DNA from: DAOUKH01 sp965219875
GTDB taxonomy: Bacteria; Chloroflexota; Dehalococcoidia; SHYB01
Length of the DNA stretch: 64,000 nt
Direction: 5' to 3'
Assembly: GCA_965219875.1 (NCBI GenBank)
Contig: CBDCOW010000003.1
Span: forward strand, 992,001 to 1,056,000
Part shown: positions 26,749 through 35,237 of the stretch, one piece after another
Layout: each line of letters starts with the position of its first letter
How positions within the stretch are numbered: position 1 is the stretch's first letter
The notes under the pieces: generated by a model
The model's database searches: none
What the model saw: only the letters and a program-made list of their open reading frames with translations
What the model was told of the DNA's origin: nothing
Position numbers and translations under genes: made by a program

Positions 26749-26777
26749 TTGACAACGGTTCGGGGGCTATGTTACTA
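26749..26777 (+). promoter_or_regulatory. Putative sigma70-type promoter of the second binding-protein operon
   Basis: TTGACA at 26749-26754, a 17-nt spacer, then TACTAG at 26772-26777. The surrounding 100 nt are AT-richer than the genes on either side. It lies about 100 nt before the ATG at 26879, leaving a leader of roughly 95 nt. The -10 box is a poor match. Confidence 0.45.
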
Positions 26778-26878
26778 GATGCGGGCAAGACCCACCGAAC
26801 CGTTGCGAAAAACCGCTTCGCGCGCATGGGTGGCAGGCGTAGGTGCGCTAAAGCGCGCCCGCACTCAGGAGGCCGAAG

Positions 26879-28729
26879 ATGGCTCCCTCTATTTCCCGCA
26901 AATTGATGGTGATCCTCGCCGTAGGCATTGTCACCGCGCTTGTCGCGTCGGCATGCGGCGGGGCGCAAGGACCGCCTGGGCCAGCAGGGCCGGCGGGCGC
27001 TCAAGGGCCGGCGGGCGCCGAAGGACCGGCGGGCGCCGAAGGACCGGCGGGCGCTCAAGGACCGTCGGCGGGTGTGGCTCCGGCTCCCACGGCCATGCCG
27101 GCTCCGACGGCCGCTCCCACGGCCATGCCGGCTCCGACGGCCGCTCCCACGGCCATGCCGGCTCCGACGGCTACACCGGCTCCGCCTCCTCCGACGGAGG
27201 GACCCAGCATCAAGCGCGGCGGCTCGCTGATCCGCTCAGAGCGGAAGGACCCGCCGCACCTCGACCCGCACGCCTCCGTCGCCGCCATCGACCTCTTCTA
27301 CATCTCGCAACTCTACAGCACGCTGCTCATGAACCCCGCTGGAACGGAGCTCGTGTGCGACCTGTGCGAGACCTGGGAGTACGTGGGCGACGGCACCACC
27401 GCCGTATTCAATCTCAGGGAAGACCCCACCTTCGCCGATGGCTCGCCCGTTGAGGCGCAAGACGTGGTCTATAGCCTTAACAAGATGGTCGGACTGGTGC
27501 CTGATGAAGCTAAGTCCACCAAATGTGGAGCGATGAGCGTCTACCTGGCGGAGGACAACCCCTTCGAGGCCCCCGACAGCCGGACGGTCGTCATCAACCT
27601 GGCCTTCTCAGCCGCCGCGTTCCCCAAGTTCATCGCCATGAACTTCTGCGGCGTCGTCCAGGACGGCACCCCCCGGGACGCCCTCAAGACCGAGGCGATG
27701 GGGAGCGGCGCTTTCGTGATCGGGCGGTGGGACACCGGAGCCGTGGTCGAGATGGAGGCCCGCGCCGACTTCTGGAAGGAGGGCTTCCCCTACCTGGACT
27801 CCTTCGTCATTCCGATCATCTCCGACACGACCGCCGCGACCGCCGCGGTGCTCACCGGACGGCTAGACCGGGCCCGGGTGAGCTCGAGCGCGGACCAGCG
27901 CTCGGAGTACGACAGGTTCGTGGCCGAGGGCAAAGGGGAGTGGCAACTGGAGCCGTGCAATTGCATCTGGGGCGTCGCCATGAACACGACGCGCCCGCCT
28001 TTCGACAACCAGATGCTCAGACAGGCGGTGAACCTCGCCCTCGACCGTGAAAGCCACGACGCGATCGTGCGCAATGGGCAAGCGTCCGTGAGCCTCTACC
28101 AGCCAGGCTTGTGGCCCGGCGCCCGGACGGCGGACGAGATATGGAACAAGATTCCGGGATGGGCTACCGGAGACGCGAAGGAGGCGGAGCTCGAGCAGGC
28201 GAGACAGCTCGTGGCCGAAGCGGGCTATCCCGACGGTATCGACGTCACGATCCTGCACAGCGGCTATTCAGCCTCGATCACGCGATGGGTCGAGTGGGTC
28301 TCCACGCAGCTGCCCAGAGTCGGAATCAACGTGACCGCGGACACCTACCCCGACCGGGCAAGCTTTTTCGAGCAGTTCAACAGCTTCGGGTTCGATATGG
28401 TCTATTTCGCGTGGGTGACGGGATTGCCCGAGCCGGACGTGTGGATCGGTCAGTTCTTCAGAAGCACCGGGAGTTCCAACATCACCGGCTTCAACGACCC
28501 CGTCATCGACGAGATGTTCGTGGAGCAGAGCTCGACGCTCGATCCGCAGAAGAGGATCGAGCTCGTGACCCAGATCGAAGACAGGATTCTCGAGCAGATG
28601 CCCATCGCTCCGGCGTCGGACAGCTTCTCGAACTTCATCATGTGGAACCACTTCATGGGCTATGACAACGCCAACGGAGAGTTCTACCATGACCGGGCAG
28701 AGTGGCTCTACGATGGAAGGGTGCAGTAG
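26879..28729 (+). CDS. Family 5 ABC solute-binding lipoprotein with collagen-like stalk
   Basis: 616 residues. The signal peptide ends in a lipobox (LVASAC, lipid Cys at 26). Residues 30-65 are Gly-x-y triplets (GPPGPAGPAGAQGPAGAEGP and so on), then residues 68-105 are PTAMPAPTAAPTAMP-type repeats, and the family 5 binding domain starts near 108 (KRGGSLIRSERKDPPHLDPH). It captures peptides or related solutes outside the cell. Collagen-like triplets on a binding protein are unusual and probably form an extended spacer. It leads an operon with two permease genes. Three Cys in the binding domain (ELVCDLCETW, STKCG) may form disulfides. Confidence 0.92.
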   Translation: MAPSISRKLMVILAVGIVTALVASACGGAQGPPGPAGPAGAQGPAGAEGPAGAEGPAGAQGPSAGVAPAPTAMPAPTAAPTAMPAPTAAPTAMPAPTATPAPPPPTEGPSIKRGGSLIRSERKDPPHLDPHASVAAIDLFYISQLYSTLLMNPAGTELVCDLCETWEYVGDGTTAVFNLREDPTFADGSPVEAQDVVYSLNKMVGLVPDEAKSTKCGAMSVYLAEDNPFEAPDSRTVVINLAFSAAAFPKFIAMNFCGVVQDGTPRDALKTEAMGSGAFVIGRWDTGAVVEMEARADFWKEGFPYLDSFVIPIISDTTAATAAVLTGRLDRARVSSSADQRSEYDRFVAEGKGEWQLEPCNCIWGVAMNTTRPPFDNQMLRQAVNLALDRESHDAIVRNGQASVSLYQPGLWPGARTADEIWNKIPGWATGDAKEAELEQARQLVAEAGYPDGIDVTILHSGYSASITRWVEWVSTQLPRVGINVTADTYPDRASFFEQFNSFGFDMVYFAWVTGLPEPDVWIGQFFRSTGSSNITGFNDPVIDEMFVEQSSTLDPQKRIELVTQIEDRILEQMPIAPASDSFSNFIMWNHFMGYDNANGEFYHDRAEWLYDGRVQ

Positions 28730-28771
28730 CCCCCGGCCGCAAGCAGGCGTTTTCGCAAGACGACCCCTTGG

Positions 28772-28798
28772 AATGGCCCCCCGAAAAGGGGGGCCATT
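28772..28798 (+). terminator. Intercistronic hairpin between binding-protein and permease genes
   Basis: A perfect 11-bp stem (28772-28782 with 28788-28798) with a GAAAA loop, 42 nt after the binding-protein stop and 19 nt before the permease start. There is no U tract. It may be a partial terminator or a transcript stabiliser that raises binding-protein levels over permease levels, an arrangement known in binding-protein operons. Confidence 0.65.
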
Positions 28799-28817
28799 CG
28801 CTTAACCCCGGAGCCCG

Positions 28818-29801
28818 ATGAGCAACCCCCGGACCGCATTCTTCATACGCAGGATCCTGTTGGTGGTCCCTACGCTCCTGGGGGCGACGTTCCTGGTCTT
28901 CCTCCTCATGCGCGTCGTGCCGGGGGACGTCGCGTACCTGATCCTGCTCGGCCCCGCAGCCGACGTCGCCAGCGCGCGGGTCGATCCGGACGAGCTGGAA
29001 CGGCTCCGCGAGCAGCTCGGGCTCAACCGCCATATCGTCGTGCAGTACCTCGACTGGCTCGGGGACGTCTCCAAGGCCAGCTTCGGAGAGTCCATAGCGA
29101 CGGGGAGAGCCGTTACCGGCGAGATCGGCAAGGGACTGATCCTCTCCGCGCAGATAGCCATCATGTCCGTCGCCTTCGGCATCCTCATGGGAATCCCATT
29201 GGGCCTCGCCTCGGCCCTCAGGCCGAACAGCATCATCGACTTGATATCGCGCCTCTGGAGCATCACCTTCCTCTCCGTGCCGAACTTCTGGCTGGGGCTG
29301 CTGGTGTTGCTCATAGCGCAGCGGGTCTTCGACTGGTCGCCGCCGTTCGGGCGAAACCTGCTGTGGGGCAACCCAGGGGACAACCTGTCCCAGACGGTCT
29401 TCCCCGCCCTCATCATCGGCACGTCGCTCATGGCGATCGTGGCGCGAATCTCACGCTCGTCGCTGCTCGAAGTCCTCGGCGAAGACTATATTCGGACCGC
29501 GAGAGCAAAGGGATTGTCGAACCCCACGGTGGTCGTTCGCCACGGGCTGAGAAACGCCCTGATACCCGTCGTGACCGTCATGAGCGTCAGCTTCGGCAAC
29601 ATCCTTGGCGGCACCGTCGTTATGGAGAACATCTTCGCCGTACCCGGACTTGGCAAGCTGCTCCTCGATTCCATCGAAGTACGGAACTATCCCGTTGTTC
29701 AGGGAATAGTCTTCTGCCTGGCCGGCGCATTCATCTTGATCAACCTAGTGGTGGACTTGATGTACGGCTGGCTTGACCCAAGGGTAAGCGTCCAATCGTA
29801 G
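28818..29801 (+). CDS. ABC transporter permease, OppB/DppB type
   Basis: 327 residues, ATG at 28818. First helix at residues 13-33 (ILLVVPTLLGATFLVFLLM). The EAA loop segment LGEDYIRTARAKGLSNPTVV and the closing DLMYGWLDPRVSVQS are family marks. It pairs with the product of the next gene as the channel for the binding protein at 26879. No ATPase gene follows in this operon, so energising subunits must come from elsewhere, possibly the OppD/OppF pair at 13790-15774. Confidence 0.92.
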   Translation: MSNPRTAFFIRRILLVVPTLLGATFLVFLLMRVVPGDVAYLILLGPAADVASARVDPDELERLREQLGLNRHIVVQYLDWLGDVSKASFGESIATGRAVTGEIGKGLILSAQIAIMSVAFGILMGIPLGLASALRPNSIIDLISRLWSITFLSVPNFWLGLLVLLIAQRVFDWSPPFGRNLLWGNPGDNLSQTVFPALIIGTSLMAIVARISRSSLLEVLGEDYIRTARAKGLSNPTVVVRHGLRNALIPVVTVMSVSFGNILGGTVVMENIFAVPGLGKLLLDSIEVRNYPVVQGIVFCLAGAFILINLVVDLMYGWLDPRVSVQS

Positions 29802-29814
29802 GGGTTGGTCTGTA

Positions 29815-30735
29815 GTGATACGGATCCCAAGAGAACGGTCGCCCAGCGGGTATGCGGCGGCCATCGCAACGTGGGCGCTCGACCGCGCGGTCCGCACGTG
29901 GCGGCTGGTGCGCCTGCATCCCATCGGCTTTATCGGCCTCTTTATGGTCGCACTCATCGTGGTGCTGGCGATCGGCGCCGACATCTTCGCCTTCAGCGAC
30001 CCCAATGAAGGGGACTTCCGCGTGCGCCTGCAGGGCCCCGGCCTGAACCACTGGTTTGGCACCGACGATCTGGGGCGCGACCAGTGGAGCAGGATGGTGC
30101 ACGGAGCACGGCTCTCGGTGTTCGTGGGCTTCGCATCGGTGGGTTTCGGGACGCTCGTCGGACTCGCCTTGGGCGTCTCCGCGGGGTACATGGGTGGCCG
30201 GCTGGACAGCGTGAGCCAGCGGATCGTCGAGATCATGCTCTCCCTGCCCGATCTGCTCATGGCCTTGGTGCTGGTGGCGACGCTGGGAAGCGGCCCCGAC
30301 AAGGTGGTCCTGGCCCTGGCCATCATCTTCATCCCCAGTACGGTCCGCGTCGTGCGGGGCACCGTCCTCTCGGCCAAGGAGAACATGTACGTGGAGGCCG
30401 CGCGGGCCCTGGGAGCCTCGCAGTTCCGCATCATGTTCCGCCACATCCTGCCCAACGTGACCGGGACATACCTCGTTCTCGCCAGCAGCTTCCTTGGGGT
30501 AGCAGTGCTCATCGAGGCAACCCTGAGCTTCCTGGGGCTCGGCGTTCCGCCGCCGCATGCGTCCTGGGGGCGCATGCTCTCCGGCTACGCCAGCGACTTC
30601 GCCGTGACCGCTCCTTGGCTGGTAATCTTCCCAGGTCTTGCCATCTCGTGGCTGGTGATCGGATTCAACCTCTTCGGCGACGCGCTGCGCGACATCTGGG
30701 ACCCACGCCTGGGACGTGGCAGGCGGGAAGTCTGA
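29815..30735 (+). CDS. ABC transporter permease, OppC/DppC type
   Basis: 306 residues from GTG 29815; a GGGGTTGG run lies upstream. The N-terminal helix (FIGLFMVALIVVLAIGADIF) is followed by the FGTDDLGRDQWSRMVHGARL segment typical of OppC, and the EAA loop KENMYVEAARALGASQFRIM. It forms the translocation channel with the OppB-type partner 13 nt upstream. The RidA gene starts 6 nt after its stop, so transport, RidA, PPOX and CoA-transferase genes may be one transcript. Confidence 0.92.
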   Translation: MIRIPRERSPSGYAAAIATWALDRAVRTWRLVRLHPIGFIGLFMVALIVVLAIGADIFAFSDPNEGDFRVRLQGPGLNHWFGTDDLGRDQWSRMVHGARLSVFVGFASVGFGTLVGLALGVSAGYMGGRLDSVSQRIVEIMLSLPDLLMALVLVATLGSGPDKVVLALAIIFIPSTVRVVRGTVLSAKENMYVEAARALGASQFRIMFRHILPNVTGTYLVLASSFLGVAVLIEATLSFLGLGVPPPHASWGRMLSGYASDFAVTAPWLVIFPGLAISWLVIGFNLFGDALRDIWDPRLGRGRREV

Positions 30736-30741
30736 CGGCCG

Positions 30742-31218
30742 ATGAGCGACACGACACTCTCCGCGGTAGAGGCAAGGCTTGAACGCCACGGCGTGCGTCT
30801 GCCGCCGGCGCCCGAACCCGCCGCCAACTACGTCGAAGTCGTGGTCACGGGGAATCTGGCGTTCGTATCCGGCCATCTCGGCAGGAAAGCCGACGGTGCC
30901 AGGGTACCGGGGAGGCTGGGAGCCGACCTAGGCGTGGAGCAGGGTTACGACGCGGCGCGTCACGCGGCGTTGGCGGCGCTGGCGAGCCTGAAGGAGAGCT
31001 TGGGAAACCTCGATAGAGTCGTCCGCATCGTTCGTCTCCTCTGCGTTGTGAACTCGACCCCCGAGTTCGCCGAGCAACACAAGGTGGCGAACGGCGCCTC
31101 CGATCTCTTCGTACAAGCCTTCGGCGAGTCCGGGCGGCATGCCCGGGCGGCGATCGGCGTCGCCGCCCTGCCGTTCGGGGCCTGCTGCGAAATCGAGCTC
31201 GTAGCCGAGGTCGCCTGA
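30742..31218 (+). CDS. RidA family protein, arginine retained
   Basis: 158 residues, ATG 30742, somewhat longer than a standard RidA (about 130). The family body is clear: VVVTGNLAFVSGHLG, then the long helix region and HARAAIGVAALPFGACCEIE. The Arg in HARAAIG aligns with the substrate-binding Arg of true imine deaminases. It may remove reactive enamine/imine intermediates, or hydrolyse an amide-like intermediate as some pathway-bound RidA relatives do. It lies directly behind the permease gene and ahead of the PPOX gene. Confidence 0.85.
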   Translation: MSDTTLSAVEARLERHGVRLPPAPEPAANYVEVVVTGNLAFVSGHLGRKADGARVPGRLGADLGVEQGYDAARHAALAALASLKESLGNLDRVVRIVRLLCVVNSTPEFAEQHKVANGASDLFVQAFGESGRHARAAIGVAALPFGACCEIELVAEVA

Positions 31219-31261
31219 CCGGCAAGCCAATCTATCGAACGAGGTAAGGAGTGAAGACACA

Positions 31262-31804
31262 ATGACGACCGATGCGAGGATCTACGGTACGTACAACTTC
31301 CAGTACCCGAGAATGACGGATGAGGAGGTCTGGGCCTTCCTGGAGACGCCGGAGGCGGAGGACGTCTACCTGGCCACCTGCGGGAACGACCACATACCGC
31401 ATTGCACGACCATCTGGATCTACATCTATCAGGGTAAAATCTACTTCAACTGCTTCGCGAAGCCATTGAAGAAGAAGGTCCGCAACATCATGGAGAACCC
31501 TAACGTGTGCCTCACCGCGGCGGTGACGCCCAACGGCGACGGCAATCAGGTGTACGGGGCCGCCGTGACTGGCGTGGCGAAGATAGTCGACGACCCGGAA
31601 CTCATCGCGGCGGTCCAGGCACACGTCAGGCGACGGGCCCAGGCCGCGCAGCAACAGGGGCTTCGCCCAAAGCCGACTTCTCCATGGGCCGACATCATGC
31701 GGGGGCAGGAGCACATGTGGGTCGAAATAACCCCGACAAAGATCCTGTCCTGGGACAAGCGAAAGCGGCCCCAGGTGCTGGAAGAAGCCAACCCGCGTGC
31801 ATGA
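31262..31804 (+). CDS. Pyridoxamine 5'-phosphate oxidase-fold (PPOX) protein
   Basis: 180 residues of the FMN/F420-binding split-barrel class. Marks are VYLATCGNDHIPHCTTIWIY (front beta hairpin) and GKIYFNCFAKPLKKKVRN (flavin phosphate contact region), with VEITPTKILSWDKRK at the end. It shares the overall pattern WAFLE...VLSWD/KWV with the PPOX protein at 34213. It may bind FMN, F420 or heme; the sequence alone does not decide. Its TGA overlaps the ATG of the fused CoA-transferase gene (ATGA), so the two are coupled. Confidence 0.85.
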   Translation: MTTDARIYGTYNFQYPRMTDEEVWAFLETPEAEDVYLATCGNDHIPHCTTIWIYIYQGKIYFNCFAKPLKKKVRNIMENPNVCLTAAVTPNGDGNQVYGAAVTGVAKIVDDPELIAAVQAHVRRRAQAAQQQGLRPKPTSPWADIMRGQEHMWVEITPTKILSWDKRKRPQVLEEANPRA

Positions 31805-34194
31805 CGATTCCGACTTCGCCTGAACGCCGGCCAGGGTCGGCCCTGGGGGATCTGCGGGTGCTGGAGCTTGGGGGCCCGATGGGCCAACACTGCGGCAAGC
31901 TCCTTGCCGACATGGGCGCGGACGTCGTCAAGATCGAACCCCCAAACGGCGACCCCGCCAGACGGACCGGCCCATTCGCCCGGGACGTTGAGGACCCCGA
32001 GGGAAGTCTCTACTTCCTGTACTTCAACACCAACAAGCGGAGCCTCGTTCTCGACCTCGCCTCCGCCGCCGACCGGGCGCGGTTGCGCCGTCTTGCCGGC
32101 ACGGCCGACGTGGTGCTGGACAGCTTCCCTCCGGGGTTTCTGGACGAACAAGGCGTGGGCTATCGGAGCCTCTCGCGCGTCAACCCGGGACTCGTGATGA
32201 CATCGATCACGCCGTTCGGCCTCACCGGCCCCTACCGGAGCTTCACTGGGTCCGACCTCGTGGCCCAGGCGATGGGCGGGCTCATGTACGTCCAAGGCGA
32301 CGACGCCAAGCCGCCTTGTGCCGCCCCTTTCGACTTGGCCTACCAGCTTGCCTCCCGTCACGCCGCCTTCGCGACCCTCGCGGCCCTCCACGGGCGCCGG
32401 AGCACGGGCCGGGGGCGTCAGGTCGACGTTTCCTTGCAAGAAGTCGTGGCCCAACTCCTGTTCACCGTGGCGAAATACGCCTTCGACGGCCAGATCGTGC
32501 GGAGAGCCGGACGGCTCATCACCAATGCCCCACCGCCGAGCGGCTACTACTGTTGTAAGGACGGGCGGTGGGTCAGCGTTTCGGTGATCTTCCTCCGGCA
32601 CTGGCAGACGCTGGCGCAGTGGATGGGGGACGAGGTGCTGAAAGAGTCCCTCTGGGAAGACCGCGCCTTCCGCTACGCCAACCAGGATCTCGTGATCGAC
32701 GCCATGGAGGAATTCGTGGGCGGGTTCGCATTGGACGAATTCGTCGCCGCCGCGCAGGAACACGGGCTGTCCGCCGTCCCGATCAACACATTACGGGGCG
32801 TCGTCGAAAGCCCCAAGAACAGGGCCCGGGCCTGGTTCGCCGACAGCGTGCATCCCCGCCTCGGGCCGCACCGATTCCCCGGAGCGCCCTACAGGTTGAG
32901 CGAGACGCCGTGGCGGTTGCACCGTCCGGCGCCGCTCCTCGGACAGCACAGCCAAGAGATTCTGGCGGAGTTGCCGACACACCCCGTAGGCAAGCCGGAA
33001 AAGGCTCAGGGCACCAACCGGGCCCCGCTACATGACGTGCGCGTGCTGGACTTCACGAGAATGTGGGCGGGGCCCCTCGCCACCCGCTACCTCGCCGACC
33101 TTGGCGCGGAGGTCATCAAGATCGAGGTGGAGCACGCCCCCGACGAGGGGCGCACCGGGCAACCGCTGACGGCCACGGTGGGCGAGCTCAACCGCGGCAA
33201 GAGAAGCGTGACCGTGGACTTCAAGACCGCCGAAGGCATCGAGGTGCTGAAGGAGCTGGTCAGGCTTAGCGACGTGGTGATCGACAACTACCCGCCAGGG
33301 GTCCTCGAACGTCAAGCTCTCGGCTACCAAGCCCTCAAGCGGGTGAAGCCGGATATCATCGTGGTCGGCATGCCAGGCTTCGGGTCGGATGGGCCGTATG
33401 CGAAGTACGTGGCGTTTGGCCAGGAGATGATGGCCGACTCCGGTCTCGCCCACCTTTGGGGCTATCCTGAGTCGCCCATAGAGTGCAGGGCCAAGGTGTA
33501 CTACACCGACTTCGACGCCGCGGCCGCCGCAGCATGCGCCGTGATGACCGCCCTCGAATGCCGGGACCGAACCGGCCTCGGACAATACGTCGAAGTCGAC
33601 GGGTCGGAAGCGGCGACGGCCAACACCGGCGTGGGACTGCTCCACTTCCTCGTCAACGGCGCGCAGCTCGAGCCCATGGGCAACCGCAACTTCGCCGCGG
33701 CTCCGCACGGCTGCTACCCCTGCCAAGGCGATGATCAGTGGTGCGTCATCGCCTGCTTCATCCAGCGGCACTGGGAGGCCCTCTGCGACGTGGCCGGCCA
33801 CCCCTCCTGGGCCACGGACGCCCGCTTCGCGTCCCTGGAGGCCCGGCGGCTTCACCAAGACGCCTTGGACGAGCGCATCGGCGATTGGACGAAGGGCTAC
33901 ACGCCCTACCAGGTCATGCGAATGCTACAAAGAGCCGGCGTCCCCTCAGGCGTGGTGCAGTCCGGGGAGCAGCTCTACCACGACCACCACCTCCGTGCCC
34001 GGGGCTTCATCGCCGAAATCGAGCACGCCCAGCCCTGGGGCCGCATGGAGCATCCCCGCTCCCCGGTTCTTCTCGGCGCAATGGCGCCGCTCAGGGGCAT
34101 GCCGGCAGTCGGCGAGCACAACCGCCACGTGCTGGCCGACCTGCTGGGACTCGGCGCGGACGAATTGACCACCGCCGCCAAGAGCGCATCGTAG
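31801..34194 (+). CDS. Fused two-domain class III (CaiB/BaiF) CoA-transferase
   Basis: 797 residues from ATG 31801, twice the normal length of about 400. Domain 1 (about 15-400) starts DLRVLELGGPMGQHCGKLLA and has the Asp expected for the aspartyl-CoA intermediate in GSDLVAQAMGG. Domain 2 (about 410-790) starts DVRVLDFTRMWAGPLATRYL; the matching place reads FGQEMMADSGL, so that Asp is missing. One active and one structural half is a plausible reading, since the normal enzyme is an interlocked dimer. It transfers CoA from a donor to an unknown carboxylate. It is the centre of a mirrored gene set. Confidence 0.92.
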   Translation: MTIPTSPERRPGSALGDLRVLELGGPMGQHCGKLLADMGADVVKIEPPNGDPARRTGPFARDVEDPEGSLYFLYFNTNKRSLVLDLASAADRARLRRLAGTADVVLDSFPPGFLDEQGVGYRSLSRVNPGLVMTSITPFGLTGPYRSFTGSDLVAQAMGGLMYVQGDDAKPPCAAPFDLAYQLASRHAAFATLAALHGRRSTGRGRQVDVSLQEVVAQLLFTVAKYAFDGQIVRRAGRLITNAPPPSGYYCCKDGRWVSVSVIFLRHWQTLAQWMGDEVLKESLWEDRAFRYANQDLVIDAMEEFVGGFALDEFVAAAQEHGLSAVPINTLRGVVESPKNRARAWFADSVHPRLGPHRFPGAPYRLSETPWRLHRPAPLLGQHSQEILAELPTHPVGKPEKAQGTNRAPLHDVRVLDFTRMWAGPLATRYLADLGAEVIKIEVEHAPDEGRTGQPLTATVGELNRGKRSVTVDFKTAEGIEVLKELVRLSDVVIDNYPPGVLERQALGYQALKRVKPDIIVVGMPGFGSDGPYAKYVAFGQEMMADSGLAHLWGYPESPIECRAKVYYTDFDAAAAAACAVMTALECRDRTGLGQYVEVDGSEAATANTGVGLLHFLVNGAQLEPMGNRNFAAAPHGCYPCQGDDQWCVIACFIQRHWEALCDVAGHPSWATDARFASLEARRLHQDALDERIGDWTKGYTPYQVMRMLQRAGVPSGVVQSGEQLYHDHHLRARGFIAEIEHAQPWGRMEHPRSPVLLGAMAPLRGMPAVGEHNRHVLADLLGLGADELTTAAKSAS

Positions 34195-34212
34195 CGGGAC
34201 GACCGCGCGGGG

Positions 34213-34734
34213 CTACTCCTTGTCCAGGAGCGTGACCCACTTTCGGCGGTCCCACGAGAAGACCTTCTCCGGCACTATCTCGAAGAACGCGTGCTCTGCC
34301 TTCACGTGCTCAGTCCTGAACTTGGCGCGGGTCTCCGCATGCCGTTCTTCGTCCCCCGACCTCACGTACTTCGCGAGGAAGTGGCGCTGGAACTCGTCGA
34401 TCTCCTCCTGGCTTTCGATCACCCGCGCTTTGCCCAGGATGGTGACGCCGAACTGGTCGAAGCCGTCCATCTGATTGTCGGCAGTGCAGGACACCCACGG
34501 GAAGTTCAGAATGTCGCGCGTCTTCTTTCGCATCGGCTTCTTGTACGCCTTGAAGTAGATCTTCTGGTCCCGGCTGAAGAACCAGATGATGCTGTTGCTG
34601 GGCATCCCGTCCTTGCCGACCGTGGCCATGGCCATGGTGCGCACGGCGGGCGATTCGAGGAAGGCCCAGACATCCACGTCGTCCATCGGAAGGTATGGCT
34701 GCTTCTCGAATTGCTCCACCCATGATTCTCCCAT
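34213..34734 (-). CDS. Pyridoxamine 5'-phosphate oxidase-fold (PPOX) protein
   Basis: 173 residues, ATG 34734 with GGGGAGG about 9 nt upstream. The split-barrel marks are MAMATVGKDGMPSNSIIWFF, KIYFKAYKKPMRKKTRD and the closing VPEKVFSWDRRKWVTLL. It resembles the PPOX protein at 31262 in overall plan, so the two are likely old duplicates. It converges on the fused CoA-transferase gene with 18 nt between stops, and lies 78 nt downstream of a RidA gene on its own strand. Cofactor and substrate are unknown. Confidence 0.85.
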   Translation of the reverse strand: MGESWVEQFEKQPYLPMDDVDVWAFLESPAVRTMAMATVGKDGMPSNSIIWFFSRDQKIYFKAYKKPMRKKTRDILNFPWVSCTADNQMDGFDQFGVTILGKARVIESQEEIDEFQRHFLAKYVRSGDEERHAETRAKFRTEHVKAEHAFFEIVPEKVFSWDRRKWVTLLDKE

Positions 34735-34812
34735 GGAACACCTCCCCTGGCTTCCGACACCTATTTGGAAGGGGGCGCGTTTATTCGCGCTCTCCAGACG
34801 GCTGGTTCCCGT

Positions 34813-35202
34813 TCAGCCGATCACGGCGATGGCTTCGATCTCCAGGTTCAGTCCGGGCTCAGCGAGCGCGGCTACTTCCACCAGAGAGTTGGCCGGGTGC
34901 TGGCCGTCGAAGTACTGATCGTAGAGCGCGAGCTGATCGTCGGGAAGGGGCCACCAGTCGCCGATCTTGGTGACAAACGTGGTGATCTTCACGATGTCCG
35001 TTGGCTTCCCGCCCTCGGCCTCCACGATCCTGATCAGCTTGTCCAGCACTACTCGGAGTTGCTCGATTGCCGGCCCGCCCTCCGCTGGCGTCTTCATCGC
35101 GGTGCAGCCCGAGATGAAGAGCTGGTTACCGGCCCGTACCGCTCTGGCGTAGTTGGGGCCGGAGGGTGAGATGTCGGGATAGTCACGGCGCAGCTTGTCC
35201 AT
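34813..35202 (-). CDS. RidA family protein lacking the active-site arginine
   Basis: 129 residues, exactly RidA length. The family pattern is plain (YARAVRAGNQLFISGCTAM at the front, LNLEIEAIAVIG at the end). Where imine deaminases have PARS, this has PANS, so the Arg that holds the substrate carboxylate is gone while the Glu in LEIEA stays. It is therefore probably not a 2-aminoacrylate deaminase and may act in a specific catabolic step. It lies upstream of a PPOX gene and 35 nt downstream of the FAH-family gene on one strand. Confidence 0.88.
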   Translation of the reverse strand: MDKLRRDYPDISPSGPNYARAVRAGNQLFISGCTAMKTPAEGGPAIEQLRVVLDKLIRIVEAEGGKPTDIVKITTFVTKIGDWWPLPDDQLALYDQYFDGQHPANSLVEVAALAEPGLNLEIEAIAVIG

Positions 35203-35237
35203 CGAAGCCTCCTTCGACCTGTCCTTCGGCGCACGGA

